Of a stretch of DNA of 64,000 bases, positions 33,600-46,487 are shown piece after piece. The position numbers and the translations under genes were made by a program. The stretch comes from Paracyclopina nana. Taxonomy: Eukaryota; Arthropoda; Copepoda; Cyclopoida; Cyclopettidae. Positions within the stretch are counted from its first letter, which is position 1, and the number at the start of each line of letters is the position of its first letter. The stretch covers positions 496,001 through 560,000 of the forward strand of contig JAGUCH010000001.1 of NCBI GenBank assembly GCA_019096065.1, in the 5' to 3' direction. The notes beneath the pieces were generated by a model. The model saw nothing but the letters and a program-made list of their open reading frames with translations. It did not search any database and was not told the DNA's origin.

Positions 33600-34370
33600 C
33601 ATTCTCGATTAAACTGCATCATTTTCTGAAGAAAATTGCAATTTGGCACCACAAAGAGCTTTGTTTGATTGAAATAGCTTGCAAGGACACAAAGGTAATT
33701 TAACTTAATAGGCTTTTTCAAGAGCTATTACAAAAACCAAAAAGGGCCAATTTTTGGCAAAGTGGCACTTTTAAGGAATAATCTGGAGGAGAAAACTTGA
33801 ATATGTGAAAGTGAAAATATTTTTGCATTTTTTGCATGTTCACTAAGTGGATGATGCTTGACTTGACATCAGACAGTTGTTGCTGCCTTTAAAAAGCCCA
33901 CACAATCTTGCCAAAACGTGTGATAACTCTGAAGTACAACATGACAAGGAATTTTTTTCCTTCAGGCATTACACTCAAATTATACCAGATTGTATTCCAT
34001 TTTTTGGTTCAACTCCTGAAAAGGCCACTTTGGACAGCAAATGACACAATTCCAAATCAAGTCAGATAACTTTTTTAAAGATGTTTTTTAGACGCTCTAA
34101 AAAGTTATGACAAGAGACAACCATGAATCTTAAGCATCTCATCTGAATAATTCTACTTTTTCTATATACTATTGTACAATAGCATAATGTAAAAATAACC
34201 TATACTTTTGTGCAAATTTTGTACTTTTTTCATATAATAGCACCCTTGTACAAATTTCATTATTTATTTTTTGTACAACTAATTTACTTTTTCACAAATA
34301 CGGTATTTTTGTGCAACGATTGCACTTTTGGACATCTTTAGCACTTTTGCCAAACTTAAGTACAAATATC
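33600..34370. other. Non-coding flank of the large minisatellite
   Basis: AT-rich; from about 34140 onward degenerate pieces of the following 19-base repeat appear (acttttgtgcaa). No gene seen. Confidence 0.4.
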
Positions 34371-34389
34371 TAACTTTTGTACTCTAGTA

Positions 34390-36060
34390 AATTAACTGTA
34401 CTTTTGAGCAACTATTGTACTTTTATACAACTATTGCCCTTTTGAACAGCTATTGTACTTTTGAACAGCTATTGTACTTTTGTACAACTATTGTTCTTTT
34501 GTACAACTATTGTACTTTTGTGCAACTATTGTACTTTTGTGCAACTATTGTACTTTTGTGCAACTATTGTTCTTTTGTACAACTATTGAACAACTATTGT
34601 ACTTTTGAACAACTATTGTACTTTTGAACAACTATTGTACTTTTGCACAACTATTGTACTCTTGTTACAACTATTGTACTTTTGTACAACTATTGTACTT
34701 TTGTACAACTATTGTACTTTTGTACAACTATTGTACTTTTGTGCAACTATTGTATTTTTGTGCAACGATTGCACTTTTGGACATCTTTAGCACTTTTGCC
34801 AAACTTAAGTACAAATATCTAACTTTTGTACTCTAGTAAATTAACTGTACTTTTGAGCAACTATTGTACTTTTATACAACTATTGTCCTTTTGAACAGCT
34901 ATTGTACTTTTGAACAGCTATTGTACTTTTGTACAACTATTGTTCTTTTGTACAACTATTGTACTTTTGTGCAACTATTGTACTTTTGTGCAACTATTGT
35001 TCTTTTGTGCAACTATTGTTCTTTTGTACAACTATTGTACTTTTATACAACTATTGTACTTTTGTACAACTATTGTCCTTTTGTACAACTATTGTACTTT
35101 TGTACAACTATTGTACTTTTGTACAACTATTGTACTTTTGTACAACTATTGTACTTTTGTACAACTATTGTACTTTTATACAACTATTGTCCTTTTGAAC
35201 AGCTATTGTACTTTTGAACAGCTATTGTACTTTTGTACAACTATTGTTCTTTTGTACAACTATTGTACTTTTGTGCAACTATTGTATTTTTGTGCAACGA
35301 TTGCACTTTTGGACATCTTTAGCACTTTTGCCAAACTTAAGTACAAATATCTAACTTTTGTACTCTAGTAAATTAACTGTACTTTTGAGCAACTATTGTA
35401 CTTTTATACAACTATTGCCCTTTTGAACAGCTATTGTACTTTTGAACAGCTATTGTACTTTTGTACAACTATTGCACTTTTGTACAACTATTGCTCTTTT
35501 GTACAATTATTGCACTTTTGTACACCTTTTAGACTTTTGTACAACTATTGTACTTTTGTACAACTTTTGAACAACTATTGTACTTTTGAACAACTATTGT
35601 ACTTTTGAACAACTATTGTACTTTTGCACAACTATTGTACTCTTGTTACAACTATTGTACTTTTGAACAGCTATTGTACTTTCGTCCAACTATTGTTCTT
35701 TTGTACAACTATTGTACATTTGTACAACTATTGTACTTTTGTACAACTATTGTACTTTTGTACAACTTTTGAACAGCTATTGTACTCTTGTTACAACTAT
35801 TGTACTCTTGTTACAACTATTTTACTTTTGTACAACTATTGTACTTTTGTACAACTATTGTACTTTTGTACAACTATTATGTATTTGTAAAACTATTGTA
35901 CTTTTGTACAACTATTATGTATTTGTAAAACTATTGTACTTTTGTACAACTATATTGCTTTTATCAATTATTGTCCATTTGTACAACTATTGTCCATTAG
36001 TACAACTATCGTACTTTTGTACAACTATTGCACCTATGTACAAATATTGCACAAAAAAAG
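34390..36060. repeat. 19-base minisatellite with higher-order structure
   Basis: Around 80 copies of ctattgtacttttgtacaa. A distinct 85-base segment (ggacatctttagcacttttg through to ctctagtaaattaactg) recurs at about 34331, 34780 and 35312, so the array has a higher-order unit of 449-532 bases (532 is 28 x 19). Because 19 is not a multiple of 3, all forward frames stay open over long spans, giving spurious frames of up to 152 codons. The unit contains the palindrome ttgtacaa. Confidence 0.95.
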
Positions 36061-36064
36061 TATA

Positions 36065-37020
36065 TGCCCAAATATTGTACATACCAAAATTACGTACTTT
36101 TGATGAAATGTTAAATAATAATTAGAAATTAAATGCCACGTCTAAAATGATCAAAACTTTTAAGCCTTGTCAAAATCAAGATGATCTGGGTCAAAATATC
36201 AAGAAATGAAAAGTAGATGAGCATCACATCCAAAGCCAAAAAAGAAGAAATGCCAAAAGAAAAATAAGTGGGCGCACCTTTGACTCATCTTCATCCACAA
36301 AAAAAGGTTCCCTTTAAACGTGCCAAAAAAATTGAAAATGTAGAGAAAGTGGATTTTTTGCACCCTATAAAGCAAAAGATTGAAAAAGTTTGCAAGTGCT
36401 AAAATAGCAACTAAAAGAACAACATTGAAAACCGTTAAAATGGCCAAACAAAGAGGCTCAGTTTTGTTAAGAGCTTCAAAAAGGTCAATGCTAAAAGGTG
36501 ATGACAAAATTAGTCAAGAATAGTAATTATCAAATTGTGATGTCCATGACTCAGCATAATTTAAACAGCGCTGTCAGCTGCCCGCCCGAACGCAGCCAAT
36601 TTTGGCGTTTTTCATCAATTTTCGGCCATAATCCCATAACTCGGGCTAATGAGGCATATCTTGCTTTTTACCGTTTTGTTTTCTAGCTTGTTTTAGTTTT
36701 TCTAGGCAAATTTTGACATTTTGAGCTTGGAAGAAGCATGGAATTCCATCACGTATTTTTTTCACAGTTTTGCACAGATCATTGACGCGTTTCTTTTTCG
36801 CCAAAATTGCACTCTCTCTCCCGTTAAAAAAGGGCAACAGCTTTAAAGAAGACATAAACATGAAATTAAAGTGCAGTCAAAAATGGAAAATAATGGGTCA
36901 AAAAAGGCAACAACAATACACAATTAGCGTTAAATTAGCCATTTAAAATTGGCCAAAATCGTGACATTTTGGCAGAATTTTTCCTCAAAAAAACAAAAAA
37001 AACATTTGAGGTGAATCTTT
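36065..37020. other. Non-coding stretch
   Basis: The open frame at 36199-36507 (minus) is hydrophobic but has no family resemblance and lies in T-rich DNA. A GC-richer patch at about 36560-36600 stands out slightly. No gene supported. Confidence 0.4.
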
Positions 37021-37159
37021 AGAAAAATGTCGTGAACACTGAAATCTGAGGAGTTTTTGGCACTGAAATCCAGATTTGTTTACATTTTTGGTAGCGAGCG
37101 ACGATTTCGCGAGAAAAAGCAACTAAAGTCGTAATAAAATGGTCACAAGATGGCGAGTG

Positions 37160-37810
37160 CTAATAAAAACTTTCAATCAAAAGTTTTTACCTTGTCGTGT
37201 CATCAAAGATGCTTTGGATTTCCGCGGATTTCCAAAAAATTCACAAGTCGGCGAACTTCAAATAAAAAACTCGCCAAATCACAACACGTCAACACGGAAC
37301 GTAAACACTGCACTAAAGCCTAATCAGCTGAAACTTGTTACCAGGTAATTTTGAGCTTTGGTCATTTTGGGTCAAATTAATCGACAAAATGGCTTTTTTG
37401 CCAAGTTTTCGGCCAATTAAATACTGAAAAATCATATCACTTTTAATTCAGGAAAATTCTTGAAAACAAGCAAAATCTCGCCAAATCGCAAGACGTCAAC
37501 CAAAACAAAGCAAAAAACCAATTGTTTTTGTCATTTTGGAGTTATTATCGACTTTTTAGAGGAAGGAAGCGAAAATTCGTGTTTTCTAATTCCAACGGCT
37601 TTTTCGAAACTGATCAAAACCGCATTCAAAAAAACTCGTCAAATCGCAACACGTCAACGAAAACCGCCAACAAAACAACGGTGTTTTTTGTGTCAAATTG
37701 ATCGTGATTTCGGCTTTTTTACGAAGCTTTCGGCCGATTTTACAACTTGGTCAAATTGGAGAATTTCAAGCAAAAAAGGGCAAAAAAGTGAATTGGCGGA
37801 ATTTTAAACA
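37160..37810. repeat. Degenerate 160-210 base tandem repeat
   Basis: Three copies of a conserved word close to ctcgccaaatcgcaacac followed by gtcaac start at 37269, 37477 and 37635. Each is followed, after a variable part, by gtcaaattgatcg-like and gcttttttgccaagttttcgg-like sequence. A relative of the core is near 40793. The open frames across it are not protein-like. Confidence 0.6.
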
Positions 37811-38650
37811 GGAAAAAAAGGGGTGAGTCATTTGTTTGTGTTATGGAAATGAAACCGATTTATTAGGGCCTACACTGCAAAATGCAACGGCAGCAATTAT
37901 GTTCTCATTACTTTTCACTCAATGATGGATCGTTTCCTTCTTCTTCCTAAGTATGAAAAAATGGGCAAAATCGACCTTTTTTAAGCTAAGGTCAATGTCA
38001 ACAGAGAGCAAATTGATGACTTTATTTACATTTTTTACATTATCCGGGCTACAAATCGATCTCATTTTAATGCAAATGAGCTCATTGTCAATTTTTAAAT
38101 TCAGTGCACTCAATTATTTTTTTTTCTTGCCAAATTAACCAATTTTTGTTCCTGTTTTCCCTAGAGAAAAAAATTACTATGTAGGCCAAAAAAGTGGGTT
38201 TTTTTTAGAGTAACTGCATTTTGACTGGCAACATTGAAAAGTGCTGACTCATGGCTCATAAGTTGCAAATAGTATTGCTACCATCATTTGTCACCAAACT
38301 GTCAAGTCATTTGAGCTGGCTAATATGAGATAATAACACTTTTACAGAGTGGCCAAAAACCGCCAAAATGAGTCACCCTGTTTTTTCGCTGTGGCGCGCT
38401 ACATATGTTCTCCTTTTTGAGATGAACTGATTTATTTACTGTTGAAGATTCCAGATGGCAGCAACCACTTTATTTTTTGTTGTGCCTTGCATTAAAAGTT
38501 GCCAAAAGTCATTTTCGCACACTTTTTTTGCAGTGGACCAAACAGGATTTGGCAACTTTTACTTTTTAAATGCACTTTTACTATATTGACTCTTTTTATA
38601 ACAGCGTGAGAATTTGAATTTTATTGCCAAATTGACTCCAGTTTAACTTG
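37811..38650. other. Non-coding stretch
   Basis: AT-rich; no exon, RNA gene or repeat that I can support. Confidence 0.4.
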
Positions 38651-38679
38651 AAAATTTGATTTGAGTGGTTTTAGAAACT

Positions 38680-39050
38680 AAATCTGGTAGCTCTATTTCC
38701 AGTTGTGCCTATTTTAAAGAACTCTTTGTTAAAGTTAATTGTGGTCTGGTAGCCCTAAAAATGCACTTTTATTGTGGTTTCATCACATATTACCCTTCAC
38801 TATTTCTGGCTTTATTTGCTGTTTAATGGCTATTTTACCAAGTACCTTCTGGTAGCTCTGGGACCGGTTGTGTTTTTCATATATTTGGCCTACAATATTT
38901 CTGGCTTTATTCAATGTGGAATTGCTATTTTTTAATTCGTTCTGGTAGCTCTGGAACCAGTTAACCTTTTTAGGTATGATTTAGTCCGGTTGCTTCTATT
39001 TAAAAAAATATATAATTTGGTACATTTTGGTCTGGTAACTCTGGTTATTT
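38680..39050. repeat. Degenerate repeats with TCTGGTAGCTCTGG core
   Basis: Five copies of tctggtagctctgg or close variants at about 38685, 38744, 38850, 38940 and 39032, in several cases followed by aaccagtt. The flanking sequence also repeats (aatatttctggctttatt twice). Single relatives are near 5813 and 43768. Confidence 0.6.
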
Positions 39051-41280
39051 TGTTAAACTATTTTCTATATTGTAAAAATGTTGATTGATTGAGTGTATCC
39101 ATTGTCAAAATCACTTTTTCTTTCACATCATAAATCTCGATCTGATTTTTCTTTGGCACAAATAAATGTAGAAAAGAAAAAAAAATATAGGGATCACTTT
39201 CACTGCTAAAGACTTTTCTGGCAAAAAATAAAGGAGCTTCTTTTTGATACCATGAAGAAGAAATTGAACGATTTCTCGATTATCTTTGAGGAAAAAAGGA
39301 AAACAGTTTTTTGGCCATATTGTGCCACTGATATGCTGAAGCATTTCCTATGATGGTTTGGCGATATTTTGGCACTTGAGCTCCTACTGGAATCATGCAA
39401 GGTCATTTACTTTTATGATGGAAAATCCTCTTCAGTTCTTTTCAGCATATTTTTCCCATGCTCCAATTTCGGCCATTTTTTGGCCTGAGGCCACAGCCAA
39501 AAAAGGCCTCTATATGCAATTGTAGCTGTGATTTCTCACTGTGTGTCAAGTGCTTAACAGTAATTAGAATATTTGATGAATAAAGGCTTTGGAAGTCTTG
39601 GGAAACTTCTAATTGTTGCTCTTGATTCCAGCTCAAATTTACTGTAGCAGGTGTGCTTACACAATTCTAGAGTCTGACTCAAAAAAAAAAATTCTCATAG
39701 TTTTTAAAATATCATGCAATTTTCAGCATTGAAGCTACTTTAAAAATGATTTTAATTTCTCAATAGGTTTTGGTAATGATGGAAATTCCCACTTTTCAGG
39801 CATCAGACTCTACAACAAATTGATGCCTGTCTTAAAAATAAAAGGGGGTGGTGTTTTCAAAGTGTGAGAAATGATTATTTCATTGAGGTTTACAAGCAAT
39901 TTTCTGCCTCGTTACTTCACTTTGAATAAAAGAGGGGAAACTTCATAAAATCAAAATCACGCCTTTGAAAAGAAATTTCGGCACATAAATTAAACTCATT
40001 AAATTAAAAGCTTTTCCAAAAATTTCAAAAAAACATTCAAAAATGTGTAGTTTTTTATTAATAAATTGATATACTTAAATTGTCAACTAGAAAAACAGAG
40101 ATTTCTAAAAAAATCAAAATATTCAAAACTAAATCAAAATAATCAAAAAACAAAAAAGTTGGGTTTTTTTTTGCAGTTTTCAGTTGTATTTTTGGTGGGT
40201 CACCCTAATTTTGTTACACAGAGATTTGAACGCCATTTCTGATAATTATTTACAAATAGCAATTTGTGTACTACATCTACCCACACTTTTGTCCATATTT
40301 TGCCTTGAAATGAATTTATCCACATTTTGTAGCAAGAACTTATGAGAGAAATCAAACCACACAAATGGTAATTGTTTTTTCATCAATTTTCACTTTTTTT
40401 GTGTGTGTCTGTAATTTTGTATAGATGAGCAAAAAGCAGGAAGAATTTGAATGGAAGCCAAAGCTTATTCACAAAAAGTGGCACTTCCTGTAAGGATTCT
40501 GGCCATTTTGAGCCTTTTTCCGAAATAAATCAAAATGTGGGTCAGTGTGTTTAAATGTTTATTTATTGGATGCTTTGATTAAGTCGTGATTTAGTTGCAA
40601 CAGCCAACAAACCCTTTGATTGAGACATCTCAATAAAATCTGGGTCAATCACGATCTTTTGCCTTGTCATCGACTCCAAAATTCGATTCAAAAACTTTTG
40701 CTACATCACATTATTTCCATTATGACAACAACAGCAACAAATGTACTAAAAAAAGCCCATCCACAGTGGCCCAAAATGCCTTCTGGACGCGCACGGGAAA
40801 AAAACTCGCGAAATCGTAGGAGTCAATTTTCATAGGGCCGTAAGCTAAAAACTAACATTCAGGGCTCCCAAGTCCGCAAATTTCCGCAGCCAAATTTGAT
40901 GAATAATCATTAAATGGGGTCTTATTCACCTCTCAATCATAAAAAAAAAATTCAATTCGATTCCAATAAAAAGTTATGGATGAACAAAAAAGGGACAAAA
41001 TAGGCTATACTACCATTTTTTTTACTGAAAACTTTTTCAATCAAAGTTTAATTTTGAATTAAAATTTGAACATGTATCTGTCAATTCAAACCATTTTTCT
41101 CTCTTTCATTGCCTAGAAGTCAACCCAATCAGAAGTTGTAAATTGGTGGTTAAATTAGAATTCGGGCGATTTGGCGGATTTTCAAGTGCGCGTGAAATCG
41201 GCTTTTTGACCCACTGTGCCATCTGTGTCATTTTAAAACGGAACTTTAATCAATTTGAGCTTTTTCCAAATTTGTAGGGC
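39051..41280. other. Non-coding stretch
   Basis: AT-rich with long T and A runs. No coding exon or RNA gene supported. The frame at 40620-40835 has no domain and includes the ctcgcgaaatcg word shared with the repeat at 37160-37810. Confidence 0.4.
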
Positions 41281-41293
41281 TCAATTTTTAACA

Positions 41294-41590
41294 GTATAAG
41301 TAGTTATTATTTAATATCACTAGGACTTTTAATTTTTTAGTAGATATTATTTAATAACACAATAACTACCAATTTTCTAGTAGTTATTATTAAATAACAC
41401 AATAACTACTAATTTTTTAGTAGTTATTATTATTAGATAACATAATAAATAGTAATTTTTATAGTAGTTTTACGAAGCAATAACTACTAAAAGCCAATTT
41501 AAAAAATATTAGTAGTTATTTTTTTTAAACAATAACCACTTCCAAAGAAATTAGTAGTTATTTTCAATTGTTATTTTATAAATTATAACT
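41294..41590. repeat. Palindromic AT-rich tandem repeat
   Basis: Alternating direct and inverted copies of agtagttattatt and aataactactaattt, spaced by about 30 bases. The series can fold into a row of small hairpins. Confidence 0.8.
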
Positions 41591-41599
41591 AACAATATT

Positions 41600-42640
41600 C
41601 TTTAAACTGGCTTTTTTAAATATCTTTTTTCTTAAATAGGTATACTTTTGACTTAGTTGACTGTTTGGAAAAATTATTTTTTTCTGTATTTTGCTTCCAA
41701 AATTGCCATTTTTTGTTTTTTAAATTAAAAGTACTTTTTTGACCTAACAAATGTGTCTTCATGGTTATTCTGCGAAAAAAAATTAAAAAATGATAAAACA
41801 TTGTTCTACTTTTCTTCATTAGGGCTAAATTAGCATTTTGATCTCTGCTAAATAATTGCTTAAACATAGTATTACTTAGTTAAATTTGACATGACTTTAG
41901 TTGAGCCAAATTGGCTGTTTTTAACTTCTTTTGAATTGTTTATGTGAAATATTTTGATAATTTTTTTGGTCCAATTTTTCATGGGGCTTAAAAGTGTTGA
42001 CAGGGATTTTGCAATTGAACAAACATCCCATTTCCTTTTTGTGTTGAGACATTTGAGATTTCCTTTGTGGTCTTATTTGCTATAAATAAACAAACCAATG
42101 CAGTTTCTAATTGCAAAATTCGCCAAAATGCACCCTAAAAGTGCCACGGGCAAAGTTATTATGAGAGCATAAAAAATCACTTTTTGTCTCCCAATTGGAA
42201 ACTTTTTTTTTCTGCCAACAGACTGACCCAAATTTCAAAATTGCCACTGTGGGAAAAGCTAGTGGCAAAAAAGTTCAATTAATCTCACTTTTTTTCAGCC
42301 ACTGGGAAAATTGGCTTGAACTTTGCCATTAAAAAAAATAAGGGAAAAAAGACATGTTTTTTTGCATTTGTACTCTAATTAGCATGACTGTAGCAATTAG
42401 GCCTACTTTTGTTGCCAATTTCACATCATGGTTGTTGTTCCCATTGTTTCAATTTTACGCTACTTGAAGGCAAATTGATTTAAATCTACTTCTACTGCAG
42501 AAAATCCTGTTTAACTGCACAAAAAGTTCCCAGGCTGCGAAGAAGAACACCTTTTAATGAACTAAACACATAGCTTAATCTAGTTTCTGGCCATTTTCAT
42601 GCATTTCTTGCCATAAAATGTCACATGGACGCTACTCCGA
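41600..42640. other. Non-coding stretch
   Basis: AT-rich; no feature that I can support. Confidence 0.4.
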
Positions 42641-42654
42641 AGCAGATCAAGCAC

Positions 42655-43445
42655 AATCAAGACTCATCTCTTTTCGATAGCGCTCTTTAAAAAGCAGCGT
42701 TTCCAGATCATAGTTTTTTAGCTATAGATGCACATGAATTTAATTGACGTCACAGCAAAGAAATTGTTTGGATATTTGACACATATGCAAGGAAAAAATC
42801 AAAATTAGCTGAGTAGTTAAAACTGTCAACACGTTTTAAAGATCAAGTCACACAAATTGATCTAGTTTTTAAGAATTTTTCAAGATTTCCAGTCATGAAT
42901 TGCCATCTGCGCGCTAACTCAAAACAGACAACACTCTTCCCTTAGCTCCTCGTTTGCATAACGCCTTTGGGATAAAAGTGTTTCCAGATAGTTTTCCATT
43001 TTTCAGCTATGGGACACATAAATCTAATTGAAATCACAGCAAAGAAATTTTTTGATTTTCTGGCTCATTTGCAATTAAGCAACAAGGAAAAGTCATATCC
43101 CGAATTTGATTTAATAATCCAATAATCATATTTTTTGCTTCAATTTTGCAAAATAAGCTGACTTGTTAAAAGTGTTTGAATGATCAAGTCACACAAATTG
43201 ATCTAGTTTTGAAATTGTTTGGATATTTGACACATATGCAAGGAAAAAATCAAAATTAGCTGAGTAGTTAAAACTGTCAACACGTTTTAATGATCAAGTC
43301 ACACAAATTGATCTAGTTTTTAAGAATTTTTCAAGATTTCCAGTCATGAGTTGCAAACTGCGCGTTAACTCAAAACAGACAACACTCTTCTGTTAGCTTC
43401 TCGTTTGCATAACGCCTTCGGGATAAAAGTGTTTCCAGATCATCT
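42655..43445. repeat. Three tandem copies of a 230-290 base repeat
   Basis: A block of about 230 bases at 42761-42990 recurs at 43212-43440 (offset 451) with few changes. A diverged third copy fills 42990-43200. Landmarks shared by all are gtttccagat at the start, cacagcaaagaaatt, and gatcaagtcacacaaattg. The first copy begins with atctcttttcgatagcgc, a word also found in the 172-base satellite at 32985-33590. Confidence 0.85.
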
Positions 43446-44830
43446 TACCGTCAAAGCAGCCAGTTTGCTGTTCCCCATTTTTTCTTCTGTCTCACTGCTG
43501 CTCAATTGTTGTTTTGCTGGATTATCCTGGATCAGAATTGCAGCCTGCACACAGATCACTTACCAATGGCAAACTAAAACCATTTTTAAAAAGTTCTGCT
43601 GTGTACAGCGCGCGCAATTCAAAACTTGCTGGTGCGCTGCCACACATCCACAGTGGGCTGTATGGTGAACGAAATTCCACTGTGTTCCTGGCTTGGTGTT
43701 GCAACTCTGATGCACTTTTAAAAAGAATCCCAACTACTCATTATGTGGGCGGGAAACTACAAAACTGATCTGGTAACACTTTCACCTTGAATTACTATTT
43801 AAAAAAATAGTTCAATATTTTGGAGCTTTTTCCCATCATTAAATAATGAGTCAGGTCATTTATCAAGCCAGAAAAAAATAAGCTTGAGTTACTTATAATT
43901 TTGGCTCTTTTTGTGATCTCAGACATTTTAATAAAGCATAATTTAGCAAAGGAGGTGGTCAATCAAAAGTCAGTAAAAAAGCCTCTTTATGCCCAAATTA
44001 GGCTCTCATAAAGTGGTTTTTGGGTGGGCTTTGATTTTTTCCCAGCTCATCCAGTGCATTTTCATTTGCTTGCTGAGAGTGAAAAAATGCATGTATAGTT
44101 TCATTGAAATGCATTCTGATGTCATCATTATTCTGGTGTGTGGTGAAGAATTGTGCATGATTTCCCATCATAGTTTCTTCCCAAATTGGATACTAGGGCT
44201 CACATGACCTCATGTAGCTGTCACTGAACTATTCAAAATGCTTCAATTAATTCAAAAATTCCTAACTTATCTTAATCTGCCTTCATAGCCCATCTTTCTT
44301 ATTCAAAAGTGTTATTTCCTTTAAAAGTTTAAATTACATAATTTTTTACATGTTTAAACCTACAATTTCTTAGCATAAGTGTTGAAGCATTTTTTTTAAG
44401 ATTTTGGGCCAAATTGTGCTGAAAAACAATTATTTTGAAGAAACTGAAGTTTTTCATCAAAAAGAAGTAGCTGCAAAATGTTGCTCCAATTCGATTTCCA
44501 AATTATCTGAATGTAAGCAAACTTTGTTTACAAGTGATGTTTATTTCAATTACTCTCAGTGCTCTTCTGTGCTAAATGAAGTAGTTTCTTGGCGCCAAAA
44601 ACAGAGGCCTGTTTGTTACATATAAAAAGGTTAGAGAAACATCATTAATCTCTAATGGATTTTTCCAAGTTGAAGCAAAAAGTCCATACTTCCTTATTAC
44701 TGCTTATTTTGAGCTCAGTGTAGATAAAAAGAGTGTTTTTGACACCCCATTGTGATGAGGAGTGAATAGTCTTTTGATGTTTCATTGTTATTTATTAGGG
44801 TTTTAAATGGCTTCTGTGTTTTATTGCCAG
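43446..44830. other. Non-coding stretch
   Basis: Frames at 43405-43768 overlap each other in several registers and have no domain. No gene supported. Confidence 0.35.
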
Positions 44831-46487
44831 GACCACAGAGTTTATTGATAATGCAGCTGCCAACAAGATGGTCAATTTATGCCAACTGTCTACTACCACA
44901 TTTAGTATTTCAATAGGAAGACTGATCAAAGATGAAAAAGAAGATGATTCAGATGTTATCACAACTTATATGTCTAATGGACTGTAAGTGATATGTTGAA
45001 TGCAAAATAAAATCTTTTGATGGAAAAATGAGGCAAGTTTTTGGGCTGCCTCTGAAGGATCTTGAAGGTTTGAGCAAAAACTGAACTCACTCATGAAACC
45101 AATTATATCGAATTATATTTGTGATTGACATGAGTTTCAATCGGCAATGATTCGGCAACGTTTGACTTTTATCCTGATGATGGTTTATTGCATTTTTCAT
45201 GCGCACTAAAGTAAATATGATATTTTTAAATGGTCACTTCCTCTATGACGTTTCAGAAAAATCATATTGCCTTTCGCATGTTATTCATGCAAAACTAAGT
45301 TTCATGCCGAGAAATATGAGTTCCTTCAGGAGCAATCTACATTCACATGCTCTGCCACCAGGTCCAAGTTTGGCAATATTTTTTTTTGCTTCTTGAGCTT
45401 TATCGTTGTGTGGTTTCAAGTAAATCATTATCTGGGGTCATTTCCTTTTCATAACTACCTTTTGAACACTGTTTTAAAAAGGTTTCTTCTTCTTCTTCTT
45501 CTGTCTCTGAGTTGATGTTTGATTTGAGAGATTGTAAATCAGTATTGAAGTACTTTTTTCTCTAGTTGCTCAGCTTCAATTCATGTCACATGCATTCAAG
45601 GTGACATCCTGCTTGTTGTGCAGTGAATCAAACCATTTTGCCAGGCCACACTACTAGAGTTAATTATGGCAGATCTTCTTCCTCTCCAGGAATACCCAAA
45701 TAGTGTTTGAGAGCACTGAAGGTCTCATTCAAAATGGAGCAATTTGTCAGTGAAACTAGGAATGAAAGGGGTTGCTAATGCTGTTGATGAATTGGCCACT
45801 TTTGTTGGTGACAAGGTCAAAAATGATGCATGAAGCAATCCACTCTTGACATACCATCTTTTAATCATGCAATTTAAATTGGTACCATCATACCAAATCC
45901 AGTGCTATGCTTTGAAAAATATCCTCCAGGATCATTTGATTGACCACCAACCAAGAAGTGTGTGTGTAATTTGATTACCATCTTTTTTTGAGTGTCTTCC
46001 TCACTACTTCTTGTTTTATCTCCAGTAAAGCAATGATGATAATAATACTGCAATGATGATTTTTGAGGCAATTTGTATACCCCAGAGCCACAGTAGGCTC
46101 AGCAGCTTTGACTATCAATAATTCCATATTGTAGGCTTGGTCTGTTGACCTGGGCCCATAGCAGTACCTTTGAGACTATTAAGATGCAGGGCCCATTATT
46201 TGATATTCAAATAATACACTGTTTTGTTCCTCTTTTAAGACCTGGAGTGAGTTTGGCATCACAAATGATGACGATAATCACTCTTGGTACAATGAAGAAA
46301 AAAGCATAATTGAAAGTGTACAGCAAAAAAAAAAAAAAAAAAATCTGTTAAAACTAGGTCTTGTTGGCAGTGAGGAAGAATGTGAGTTGCTTATGAAGGA
46401 TCTTGGATTATGCGTGGACCAACTTATGCTTATCAATGCTCCATTTTTAAGGCTTGTCTCTTCATGTGACGACATCAACAACGCATG
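44831..46487 (+). pseudogene. Unrecognised gene or gene relic with several exon-like pieces
   Basis: The exon-like piece 44831-44983 has a clean acceptor (ttattgccag) and donor (act|gtaagtg) and encodes TTEFIDNAAANKMVNLCQ onward to a DEKEDDSD stretch. Its end phase fits the next piece from about 45690 (acceptor ctctccag; NTQIVFESTEGLIQNGAICQ). Further protein-like segments are near 45765-45830 (GMKGVANAVDELATFVGDK), 46231-46320 (TWSEFGITNDDDNHSW) and 46345-46487 (GLVGSEEECELLMKDLGL). No single continuous reading joins all of them, so this may be a decayed gene, or exon borders may differ from those I chose. I do not recognise the family. Confidence 0.33.

Noticed and set aside
34415-36125. 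Several long plus-strand open frames (up to 152 codons) rich in NYCTF/VQLLYF peptides
   Set aside because: They are produced by a 19-base minisatellite that keeps all forward frames open; the peptides in different frames are shifted versions of the same repeat.
36199-36507. 102-codon hydrophobic minus-strand frame
   Set aside because: Hydrophobicity comes from A/T-rich codons; no splice sites, family or conserved motif.
43405-43768. Two overlapping plus-strand frames of 84-87 codons
   Set aside because: Different registers, no domain, and the first begins inside a tandem repeat copy.
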